Below, piece by piece: positions 44,094 to 51,777 of a stretch of 64,000 nucleotides of DNA. This DNA is from Chloroflexota bacterium (GTDB lineage Bacteria; Chloroflexota; Dehalococcoidia; Lucifugimonadales; Lucifugimonadaceae). The stretch is taken from NCBI GenBank assembly GCA_009838175.1, contig VXSB01000048.1:1-64000 (forward strand), read 5' to 3'. The notes under the pieces were generated by a model. It was given only the letters and a program-made list of their open reading frames with translations, did not search any database and was not told the origin of the DNA. Positions within the stretch are counted from its first letter, which is position 1; each line of letters starts with the position of its first letter. A program made the position numbers and the translations under genes.

Positions 44094-44783
44094 TCAAACA
44101 GGAACGGCGTCCCGGGCTTCTTTGACGTGGCGGGAAACTTGGATCGTGGCGATGTCGATATTGTTGTCCGAAGTGTTGATCACTAGATCATAGAGGTCAG
44201 GGTCTTCCGGATCCGCTTTGTGCATCTTGTGGAAGTACTCTTTTTGAGCCTTCTCGCGCTCGGAAATGATTCGCTCGGCTAGAGCGGCATCGTTTAACCC
44301 TTCCCGAGCCATGACGCGGTTGACACGGTCATCCCATTCAGCGAAGATGCCTACGCGGGAAACTTGCTCAACATCGGCGAGCTCGACAGCTCCGGCGCGA
44401 TGCACGATCACTGCGTTGCCGTCTTTGGCTACTTGATCGAGGTCATAGGCTTTGTCAAGTGCGTTCCCAGATGAAGGTCCGTTCGAGTCCCAAGTCAGCG
44501 GCCTGTGGATGTCGGTGGCACCTTGCAGAAGCGGGTCGTCACCCGCGGCACCGATAGCGAAGTAAGACGCGGCACGTTCGATCCAAGCCCAGAGACGATC
44601 TGAGAACTCCCCATCGCTACCAGTTGACGCTAAAACGAGGCTTGTGTCGTCGGTTTCGCCGTTCAGCACCTGCAACCGAGCTCGGTCAAAGTACCTCAAC
44701 CCGAACATTCGGGCGATCTTTTTACCGACATCAAAGGCGCCAGAGCCGATGTGTCCGTCGATTGTAACTAGCGTCTTGCGCAT
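44094..44783 (-). CDS. Cytidylate kinase-like protein
   Basis: A 229-residue P-loop protein of the cytidylate-kinase-like family. The nucleotide loop reads GHIGSGAFDVGKKIA (G-x4-G with Ala-Phe in place of Gly-Lys-Ser/Thr), followed by MFGLRYFDRARL. The acceptor part includes IVHRAGAVELADVEQVSRVGIFA and Arg-rich EWDDRVNRVMAREG. The altered P-loop makes kinase activity uncertain. Such proteins are often stand-alone and functionally undefined. Confidence 0.8.
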   Translation of the reverse strand: MRKTLVTIDGHIGSGAFDVGKKIARMFGLRYFDRARLQVLNGETDDTSLVLASTGSDGEFSDRLWAWIERAASYFAIGAAGDDPLLQGATDIHRPLTWDSNGPSSGNALDKAYDLDQVAKDGNAVIVHRAGAVELADVEQVSRVGIFAEWDDRVNRVMAREGLNDAALAERIISEREKAQKEYFHKMHKADPEDPDLYDLVINTSDNNIDIATIQVSRHVKEARDAVPV

Positions 44784-44906
44784 GAGAACTTGGCCTCAGT
44801 GCGTTATGGACGGCCCATTGGGAAAACCGTCCCCGCGTGCGCACATAATATATCTAATCCGCCATTCACGCAAAAACGGCTACGAAACGCGTAAAAAGAT
44901 GTTGAC

Positions 44907-45644
44907 TCAGTCGATTGCGCTCAGGCCGCCGTCGACGCTGATTGAGGCACCGTTGATGTAGTCGTTTCCGATGACACTGATGACAGCCTGGCTGACCTCC
45001 TCCAGTGTTCCCGTCCGTCGTGCCGGGCCGAGGGTTCGGCTTGAATACGAAGGAACATCGTCAGTACTGTCGTCTGAAAGCGGCATGATCACGCCTAGCC
45101 GTAGCTCGTTGACTTGGATCCGAGGTGCCAGACTGACTGCCAAGGCCTTGGTCATGCCGGTGAGAGCGGTGTTGGAGATTGCGTAGGTGAATCGTGATCG
45201 ATAAACCTGTCGGCGGTCGTTGATGTTGAAGATTTTGCCGACACCATCTGGAGCTAGATCCCGGTTCATGGCTTGGGCCAGCAACATGGGGGCACGGACG
45301 TTGACAGCAATCGCATGATCGAACGCGTCGGCTGAAACGTCGTCAAGGCGGGCGCGGGCGAAAAACGAGGCGTTGTTGACAAGGATGTTGGGAGTGGCGC
45401 CCATTGCGTCTACGGCTTCTTTCCAGAGGCGGTCACATTCATTTGAGTTGGCGAGGTCGGCTTGAACGACTTCGCCGTCGACTCCGCGTTCTCGCACCTG
45501 AGCTTTAGTTTCGAGCGCTTCGGCTTGGCTGGTGTGGTAGTGGATCGCTACGCCGCATCCGTTGCTCGCCAGCGCTAAGGCCAGCGCCCTTCCGATGCGC
45601 CTCGACGCGCCGGTGACCAGTGCTGTCGCGCCTTGAATTTCCAT
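44907..45644 (-). CDS. SDR-fold protein (FolM/pteridine-reductase-like)
   Basis: A 245-residue short-chain dehydrogenase. The cofactor site is VTGASRRIGRALALALAS, the NNAS block is ILVNNASFFAR, and the C-terminal NGASISVDGGLS is standard. The catalytic YxxxK reads YAISN, with Asn in place of Lys, which should lower or alter activity. TGASRRIG plus NNASxF is typical of pteridine and dihydrofolate reductases of the PTR1/FolM type. FolE lies 0.7 kb away. Confidence 0.82.
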   Translation of the reverse strand: MEIQGATALVTGASRRIGRALALALASNGCGVAIHYHTSQAEALETKAQVRERGVDGEVVQADLANSNECDRLWKEAVDAMGATPNILVNNASFFARARLDDVSADAFDHAIAVNVRAPMLLAQAMNRDLAPDGVGKIFNINDRRQVYRSRFTYAISNTALTGMTKALAVSLAPRIQVNELRLGVIMPLSDDSTDDVPSYSSRTLGPARRTGTLEEVSQAVISVIGNDYINGASISVDGGLSAID

Positions 45645-45714
45645 TAGGGTCCCTCCATGCTCGCCTACATGTTAGCCTTCGAGCAATCAGAGTCGAGCCA
45701 ACTGAGGAACCAAG

Positions 45715-46332
45715 ATGATCTACGAATTCAGGACGTATGACCTTAAGACGAGGAGTGTGCCCGAGTTTGAGGCGAGGACGGCGGCGAAGATCAAAGAGGG
45801 TCGCCAAGACTATTCGCAACTCTTCGGTTTCTGGTTTACGGAGGTTGGGCCGATAAACCAAGTAGTTCACGTTTGGCCATACGACGACCTGGAGCAGCGC
45901 AGAAGGGTACGAGCGGAGGTTGCGGAGAAAGGCATCTGGCCGCCGGACAACGCCGAGTTCGTAAGGAAGATGCGGTCGGAGATTTTTCTTCCGGCTCCGT
46001 TCATGAAGAATCGTGGCGAGGCTAAGCTGGGCCCGGTGTACGAGATGCGGATTTACACCTATGCGCCGCCGGATATCCCGAGGGTGATCGAGATTTGGGG
46101 CGAGCATATCGAGGAGCGGGAGAAATACTCGCCCCTGGTAGGCGCTTGGTACTCCGAGCTAGGTTCGCTCAACACTTGGATTCACATGTGGGCCTATGAG
46201 AGCTACGACCAACGTGCGGCGATCCGTGAGGAAACGCGCGCCAAAGGGATTTGGCCGCCTCCCGGCGGCATCGCTCCGCTCACGCAGGCGAACAAGCTGT
46301 TGCTGCCGATGAGTTTTTCGCCACTGCAATAA
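45715..46332 (+). CDS. NIPSNAP family protein
   Basis: A 205-residue protein of two tandem ferredoxin-like NIPSNAP modules. The first is MIYEFRTYDLK, then FGFWFTEVGPINQVVHVWPY; the second is YEMRIYTYAP, then GAWYSELGSLNTWIHMWAYE. The repetition of 'E.R.Y....' and 'G...N.w.h.W.Y' is clear. Members are soluble and of unknown biochemical role. Such genes are abundant in SAR202-like genomes. Divergent from the SDR gene. Confidence 0.9.
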   Translation: MIYEFRTYDLKTRSVPEFEARTAAKIKEGRQDYSQLFGFWFTEVGPINQVVHVWPYDDLEQRRRVRAEVAEKGIWPPDNAEFVRKMRSEIFLPAPFMKNRGEAKLGPVYEMRIYTYAPPDIPRVIEIWGEHIEEREKYSPLVGAWYSELGSLNTWIHMWAYESYDQRAAIREETRAKGIWPPPGGIAPLTQANKLLLPMSFSPLQ

Positions 46333-46390
46333 CGCTGTCGAGGGCTAATCGTCGGGCGGACAGGGACTGCGGAGATCCGTTAAGCGAAAA

Positions 46391-47056
46391 TCACACCGAG
46401 GTGTTGCGAAGGTGCTCCATGAACTCGTCGCGCGTGGCGGCGTTGTCTCGGAGGGAGCCCATGACGGCGCTGGTCACCATGCGGGGGTCTTGCTTGCGGA
46501 CACCTCGCATGACCGTGCACATGTGCGTCCCTTCGACCACCACACCTACACCTTTGGGATCGATGAGGGAGTCGAGGAAGCTGGCGATCTCCTGGGTCAT
46601 ACGCTCCTGCACCTGCAACCGTCGGGCGAACATATCGACGATGCGGGGGATTTTTGAGAGGCCAACGACCTTTTTGTCGGGAAGATATCCGACGTGGGCG
46701 TAACCATAGAAGGGTAAGAGGTGGTGCTCGCAGAGGCTGTAGAACTCGATCGATTTGACGACGACTAGCTGATCGTATTCGACATCGAAGAGGGCACCGT
46801 TGAGTAGTTGTTCGGGGTCGATGGAGTAGCCACTCAGGAGTTCGTCGAACAGTTCGGCGACGCGGAGGGGGGTTCGTTCGGTGCCTTGTGGGTCGAGGTT
46901 TTCAGGCCCGATTGCCTTAAGAATCTCGTTGACGCTGTCGGCGATCTGAGCCTTGGTGGAGGGGTTGAGTGTGACACCGGCGTTGAACATGCTGGGTTTG
47001 TAGCCGTTAGATGTGACTACTGCGACATCGTTGGAGTTGTGGTTTTCAGCGACCAT
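46391..47056 (-). CDS. folE: GTP cyclohydrolase I
   Basis: A 221-residue FolE with the zinc ligands in SLCEHHLLPF and VVEGTHMCTVMRGV (Cys-His-Cys set). It opens the GTP ring to make dihydroneopterin triphosphate for folate, and also feeds QueD for 7-deazaguanines. A short N-terminal extension of about 30 residues precedes the conserved core. Divergent from a mandelate-racemase-like gene with a 164-bp gap. Confidence 0.96.
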   Translation of the reverse strand: MVAENHNSNDVAVVTSNGYKPSMFNAGVTLNPSTKAQIADSVNEILKAIGPENLDPQGTERTPLRVAELFDELLSGYSIDPEQLLNGALFDVEYDQLVVVKSIEFYSLCEHHLLPFYGYAHVGYLPDKKVVGLSKIPRIVDMFARRLQVQERMTQEIASFLDSLIDPKGVGVVVEGTHMCTVMRGVRKQDPRMVTSAVMGSLRDNAATRDEFMEHLRNTSV

Positions 47057-47220
47057 ATCAACACAATCGCCCGCTGGGAACTCCAGTACGGGCTACTCTA
47101 TATTCCTGATACCTTCAATTATCGCCGACGGTTTGATGGTTGTAGAAGATATGCTGAATTAACCTTCGGCGTAGCCTATTGGCAGTTGCCAGATTTGCTC
47201 TCAGAGTTAGGAGTTGCAGC

Positions 47221-48411
47221 GTGAAGATCACAGAGATTGAGACTTTCGTAGTTGATGCCGGTTGGCGCCCGTGGCAGTTCTGCGCGGTGCGCACGGATGA
47301 GGGAATAACCGGGTACGGCGAGATGTCGGATGGACGAAATCCTTACGGGGTAGTCGGTACGGTGTCCGATTACGAGCCGATTCTATTGGGACAAGACCCG
47401 TTGGCGGTTGAAGCGCGGTACTGGGACATGTACCGGATGTCTCGGCAAGCGCCTGGCGGCATCGCGGCGCGAGCTATCGCAGGAGTGGAATTGGCGTTGT
47501 GGGACATCAAGGGCAAGGCGATGGGCGTGCCGGTGCATAGCTTGTTCGGCGGCCCCACTAGGGAGCAGCAGCAGGTTTACTGGTCGCACTGCGGTTCCTC
47601 GCGATCGCGCAACCACGAACTCATTGGCGTGCCACCGATGGACTCTTTTCAAGCGGTGACGGACTTAGGTCACGAGGTCAAGGAGAGGGGTTTCAAGGCG
47701 CTCAAGACGAACATCATCTTTTTCGACGACAACACGCATGGTTACGGGTACGGTTTCGGCACCGATGCTCCGGATCAGACGATCAAGCCGGGGCTGCTTC
47801 GGCATGTCGAGAAGTACATCGGTACCTTCAAGGAGGCTGTGGGGCCGGATATTGAGATTGCGCTTGACCTGAACTTCAACGTGAAGCCTCAGGCGGCGAA
47901 GCAGATCTGCGCCGTGCTGGAACAGTTCGACATGATGTGGGTGGAGATCGACATGTACGAGGTCGATGGGTTGAAGGAGGTCAAGGACAGCACGAGTTGT
48001 CCGATCACGTCAGGTGAAAATCTCTTCACAATCCGGGATTACCGACCGTACTTCGCGGCACGGGCGATGGACATCGCGATGATCGACGTTCCTTGGCAGG
48101 GGTTCGCGCGTGGAAGGGATGTCGGGATGCTGGCGGAATCGCATGAGATAAATGTGGCTCCGCACAACTACTATTCGCACTTGGCGACGATGCAGGGGAT
48201 CAACTTGTGCGCCACGTTGCCGAACGTCAGGATTTGCGAGATTGACATTGATGATGTGCCTTGGAAGGACGATTTGACGGGAGGTCCGTTGACCTTCCAC
48301 GATGGCGGGTTGCTGGATGTGCCGACCAAACCCGGATGGGGCGTCGAATTAGACGAGGATGTGGCCAGGGCGCACGCTTGGAAGCGTGGGCGTGGGCCGG
48401 GGTATCGGTGA
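47221..48411 (+). CDS. Mandelate racemase-like enolase-superfamily enzyme
   Basis: A 396-residue enzyme. The start is GTG at 47221 with AGGAG 8 bp upstream. The catalytic base Lys lies in FKALKTN; metal ligands are Asp in ALDLNFNV, Glu in MMWVEIDMYE and Glu in TSGENLF; the Asp-His dyad is visible as AMIDVPW and NVAPHNYY. This matches the mandelate racemase subgroup (acid-sugar dehydratases and racemases). It is only distantly related to the enzyme at 20.5 kb. The sugar-acid substrate is unknown. Confidence 0.92.
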   Translation: MKITEIETFVVDAGWRPWQFCAVRTDEGITGYGEMSDGRNPYGVVGTVSDYEPILLGQDPLAVEARYWDMYRMSRQAPGGIAARAIAGVELALWDIKGKAMGVPVHSLFGGPTREQQQVYWSHCGSSRSRNHELIGVPPMDSFQAVTDLGHEVKERGFKALKTNIIFFDDNTHGYGYGFGTDAPDQTIKPGLLRHVEKYIGTFKEAVGPDIEIALDLNFNVKPQAAKQICAVLEQFDMMWVEIDMYEVDGLKEVKDSTSCPITSGENLFTIRDYRPYFAARAMDIAMIDVPWQGFARGRDVGMLAESHEINVAPHNYYSHLATMQGINLCATLPNVRICEIDIDDVPWKDDLTGGPLTFHDGGLLDVPTKPGWGVELDEDVARAHAWKRGRGPGYR

Positions 48412-48428
48412 GACGTGGTAACGAAGCA

Positions 48429-48872
48429 TTAGTGATTAGTCGAAACTAATCCCAATTCCGCTAGGCTGTGAGACTTGAACTCGACGGTTGATTTATGCAT
48501 CAGCAGTCGGAGGCGATAGTTCTTCAAGGTGCCCTTTAGCCATTCGGCGAACGCGATGACCACGACTTTCTCGAGGTTCAGTCCCATCGCGTATCCGAAC
48601 TCGATCGCGGCGTTGGTTGAGAGGTCGGGGTGCAGAACGTGTAGTTCATCGCTGCTGTCCAGTTTCGCCCAGCTGCGGTCTCGGATGGCGATGAGGTCAT
48701 CTTCGGTCTGAGCAGGGCCGTTCGCCCAGCGTGTGTCGTATTCGATTGCGGGGCAGAAGACATCCTTGTCAGCTAGCGCGTTTTGGATGTACCAGTGGCA
48801 CCAGCGGACGATGGTTTGTCGTTGGGTTTCGGGAACGCTGGTGATGGGGGTTGCTAGGTAGACGCGTTTCAT
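48429..48872 (-). CDS. Nucleoside 2-deoxyribosyltransferase-fold protein
   Basis: A 147-residue protein. The opening RVYLATPITSVPETQR, the RDRSWAKLDSSDELHVL block and AAIEFGYAMGLN match the nucleoside 2-deoxyribosyltransferase-like fold, where Asp and Glu residues bind and attack the nucleoside. Small proteins of this fold occur in nucleotide salvage and also in phage-defence settings. No partner gene is evident. Convergent with the racemase gene. Confidence 0.75.
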   Translation of the reverse strand: MKRVYLATPITSVPETQRQTIVRWCHWYIQNALADKDVFCPAIEYDTRWANGPAQTEDDLIAIRDRSWAKLDSSDELHVLHPDLSTNAAIEFGYAMGLNLEKVVVIAFAEWLKGTLKNYRLRLLMHKSTVEFKSHSLAELGLVSTNH

Positions 48873-48972
48873 TGTGGGGATGTCGCGCTCATCTACCGCA
48901 AATCACGTTCTCGTGTAAGGGTTGAACTTTGAGGCACCTTTAGAGGACAACCGAATTTGCCGGCCATGATGA

Positions 48973-50280
48973 TTACCGCGTCACAATGGCAGCGATCTCA
49001 TCTTCTGTCATACCGGCTTCTCGCAGGATTTCGTAGTTGTGTTCGCCTAGGGCCGGAGAGGCCTTCAGGTCGGGCATGCCGGCAGTGAAGTTTAGGATGG
49101 GGCCGGAGGTTCGGTAGCGGTGGCCGGTGTGGTGTTCGAGCTCGATGATGTAGTTGTTGGCGGCGGCTTGCTCGTCCCAGACGAGGTCTTCGCTGAAGCG
49201 GATGGGGCCGCAGGGGATATCTTTGGCGTTCAGTTCCTCGACCCACTCGGCGGTGGTTTTGGAGGCGAAGGTTTCCTCGAAGGTGTCGATCATGTCTTGC
49301 GCGAGTTTGTCGGCGTCGGGTGCGTCGTAATCGTAGTCGGGATCCGTGACGCGCGGGTCTTCGAGGTTGAGGTGTTTAAGCAATCGTGCTCTGGCGGCCC
49401 AGTCGAGGGTACCGAGGCACATGCCGCCGTCTTTGGTACGGTATGCGCGGTAGTAGCAGCGGTAGATCGAGGGTCTGACGACGCTTTGGTAGTCTCGCTG
49501 CAACTCTTGGTATGTCTTTCCCTCGGCGATTAGTTGCGGGTATCGCTCCTGGTACCAGGTCATCGACGGCGTGGGGGCGTCGAGCATATGCATGATCCTC
49601 ATGCACTGCATTGCCAAGGCGTTCATCATGAGGCTGGTCTCGACCTTCTGACCTTGGCCGCTGTCGCCGCGGCCGATGATGCCGGCAGCTATACCCAAGG
49701 CTGCGCAGTATGCCGAGGAAAGGTCGATGTAGGAAGACGACCATACGACCTCTGGTTGGCCGTTGGGTGTGATCTTGCCTTCTGAGGTTACGGCACCGGT
49801 GAAGCCCTGCATAACGAGGTCGAATCCGGGAGCCCCTCCTAACGGGCCTTTCATGCCGTACGCGGTGATGTCGACGTAGATGATGGCGGGGTTGATGGCG
49901 GATAGGGAGTCGTAGTCGATGCCGAGAGTTTTGGCGGTGTCGGGTCGGTTGTTTGAGATGACGCCGTCGGACATCTTGACGATCTTTTCGAGGGCGGCTT
50001 TTCCTTTGGGGTCTTTCAAGTTGAGGGTTACGCTCTTGACTCCGCGGTTCAAAGGGAGGAAAGTGCGGCTCTCGTAAGGTGCGAAGGGTTGCGAAACTCG
50101 CCACGGATCGCCGGTGGGTGGTTCGATTTTGATCACTTCGGCGCCCATATCGGCGAGAATCTGTCCGGCGAAGGGGCCGGCGACGAAGTTGCCAAACTCG
50201 ATGACCTTGATGCCTTCGAGTGGGCCTTTTTTGTAGGTGCCGTTTGCGTCGGATCCGTTATGCGATGCGTTCTCAGTCAT
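48973..50280 (-). CDS. CaiB/BaiF CoA-transferase
   Basis: A 435-residue class III CoA-transferase; the start at 50280 gives the usual N-terminus (PLEGIKVIEFGNFVAGPFAG). LADMGAEVIKIEPP is the family block, the catalytic Asp lies in GGAPGFDLVMQGFTG, and the C-terminal part has ELNAKDIPCGPI. It moves CoA between acids in degradation of carboxylates. SAR202-like genomes carry many paralogues. The substrate is unknown. Upstream is a repeat element. Confidence 0.93.
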   Translation of the reverse strand: MTENASHNGSDANGTYKKGPLEGIKVIEFGNFVAGPFAGQILADMGAEVIKIEPPTGDPWRVSQPFAPYESRTFLPLNRGVKSVTLNLKDPKGKAALEKIVKMSDGVISNNRPDTAKTLGIDYDSLSAINPAIIYVDITAYGMKGPLGGAPGFDLVMQGFTGAVTSEGKITPNGQPEVVWSSSYIDLSSAYCAALGIAAGIIGRGDSGQGQKVETSLMMNALAMQCMRIMHMLDAPTPSMTWYQERYPQLIAEGKTYQELQRDYQSVVRPSIYRCYYRAYRTKDGGMCLGTLDWAARARLLKHLNLEDPRVTDPDYDYDAPDADKLAQDMIDTFEETFASKTTAEWVEELNAKDIPCGPIRFSEDLVWDEQAAANNYIIELEHHTGHRYRTSGPILNFTAGMPDLKASPALGEHNYEILREAGMTEDEIAAIVTR

Positions 50281-50329
50281 GATGATGCGAATATAACACT
50301 GAAGATCGGGGGATGTTTTTGAGACGTTG

Positions 50330-50438
50330 TATAGCCGCGAAATTGCCGCTGTATGCCGCGCCATGCCGCTGGGATGCCGGAAGATGCCGCTGGAGCGGCA
50401 AAACTCCGGCATGATTAGTTTTTGAACAAGTTCAAAAA
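50330..50438. repeat. Composite repeat A, second copy
   Basis: Repeated ATGCCGCTGG-like motifs (50344-50410) are followed by GATTAG and the palindrome TTTTTGAAC-AA-GTTCAAAAA (50419-50438), matching the order at 15529-15677. It lies between the CoA-transferase and dienelactone hydrolase genes, so both promoters are close to it. Confidence 0.75.
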
Positions 50439-50498
50439 GCTGGGCGTTGGCGTAATATCGATAGCGTTGAGTTGGCGATGAATGAATGGAGGTTTGTT

Positions 50499-51254
50499 GT
50501 GTATACGACGGATATGTATGAGGGCATGATCGCGGAGACGGTCAGAGTTCAGGCTGAAGACGGTGTTGCGATCAACGCGTATTTCGCGCGTCCGCTGGGG
50601 CCGGGTCCGCATCCGGGGATGGTGCTGGCGCACCATATGCCGGGGTGGGACGAGTGGTATCGGGAGTGTGCGCGGAAGTTCGCGCATCATGGCTATGCGA
50701 CGATCTCGCCGGATCTGTATCACCGTATCGGTCATGCCTCGCCGGAGGATGTTGCAGCCCATGCTCGATCGGTGGGCGGTATTCCTGACGATCAGGCGGT
50801 CGGCGATCTTGCGGCATCGATGCGGTACTTGAGGTCGTTGCCGAATTCGAACGGGAAGGTTGGTGCGTTCGGGACCTGTTCAGGCGGGCGGCACGTCGTT
50901 TTGGCGGCTTCGCGGGTTGAGGGTTTCGACGCGGTGGTCGACTGCTGGGGTGGGCGCGTCGTGATGGACGATTCTGAGTTGACAGAAAACAACCCGGTTG
51001 CGCCGATCGATTACACTTCTGGGCTTTCGTGTCCGGTGCTGGGGTTGTTCGGCGAAGAGGATGGTAGTCCGTCGCCGGAGCAGGTGGCGATCCAAGAAGC
51101 GGCGTTGAAGGAGCATGGCAAGGAGTACGAGTTCCACATGTATGCGGGCGCGGGTCACGGTTTCTTTTACTATGACCGGGCGCCGTATCGGCAAGAGCAG
51201 GCGGTGGATGGCTGGCAGAAGACGTTCGCGTTTTTGGCCAAGCATCTCGGGTAG
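50499..51254 (+). CDS. Dienelactone hydrolase family protein
   Basis: A 251-residue alpha/beta hydrolase. The GTG start at 50499 follows GGAGG by 6 bp; an ATG at 50478 is an alternative. The nucleophile is Cys in GTCSGG, the Asp is in GEEDGSPS, and the His is in GAGHGFFYY, the Cys-Asp-His triad of dienelactone hydrolase. It opens enol-lactones in aromatic degradation in the type enzyme; broader ester substrates are possible. It is followed 35 bp later by a small conserved gene. Confidence 0.92.
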   Translation: MYTTDMYEGMIAETVRVQAEDGVAINAYFARPLGPGPHPGMVLAHHMPGWDEWYRECARKFAHHGYATISPDLYHRIGHASPEDVAAHARSVGGIPDDQAVGDLAASMRYLRSLPNSNGKVGAFGTCSGGRHVVLAASRVEGFDAVVDCWGGRVVMDDSELTENNPVAPIDYTSGLSCPVLGLFGEEDGSPSPEQVAIQEAALKEHGKEYEFHMYAGAGHGFFYYDRAPYRQEQAVDGWQKTFAFLAKHLG

Positions 51255-51289
51255 GGCTCTCGGTCCAACATTCCCAAGGAGAACACGTA

Positions 51290-51562
51290 ATGTGCACGAT
51301 GATCGCAGAGAAGACGGCGGTGACTGGTTGCGGCAAAGGCACGCCGGGTTGGATGCAGGTGAATCAAGTGACGGTTTCGTATGACCATCCGTCGGAGATG
51401 ACGCTGGAGCATGCGCTGAACATTGACTTTGTGGACGCTTCGCAGAAGTTGGGTCCGAGGATCGCGGTGGAGCTGACGCCGGAGTCGGCGAAGCGGCTTG
51501 TGGAGCTAATCAATGTCGCGCTTGAGAAGGGCGCGGTGGTGGACCCGGTGGCGTTCGAGTAG
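51290..51562 (+). CDS. Small conserved hypothetical (DUF6295-like)
   Basis: A 90-residue protein beginning MCTMIAEKTAVTGCGKG and containing VSYDHPSEMTLEHALNIDFV, followed by a short helix (SAKRLVELINVALEKG). The pattern matches what I recall as DUF6295; this was not checked. AAGGAGAA lies before the ATG. It is co-directional with the dienelactone hydrolase gene. Function unknown. Confidence 0.72.
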   Translation: MCTMIAEKTAVTGCGKGTPGWMQVNQVTVSYDHPSEMTLEHALNIDFVDASQKLGPRIAVELTPESAKRLVELINVALEKGAVVDPVAFE

Positions 51563-51579
51563 GTCACCCCGCGTCCGCC

Positions 51580-51717
51580 CTGTCACCCTCACCCTAGCCT
51601 TCTCCCATCAAGGGAGAGGGGATTTGTTGCTGGCTCTATCCCACCGAGGGAGAGGGGATGTGTACCTCCGCCATTCCCTGTGGATACCCGCTGGATACCC
51701 GCCTACGCGGGTATGAC
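51580..51717. repeat. Three short hairpin repeats
   Basis: CCTTCTCCC/GGGAGAGGGG (51590-51620) has leader CACCCTCACCCTAG, a second CCGAGGGAGAGGGG lies near 51645, and an ATACCCGC/GCGGGTAT hairpin lies at 51691-51717. The 215-bp gap shows no gene. Confidence 0.8.
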
Positions 51718-51777
51718 GGTGGTTGCGTGCGGGGGATTTTTACAATCGGGCATGACTTTTGATCGGAGATTTACGGA

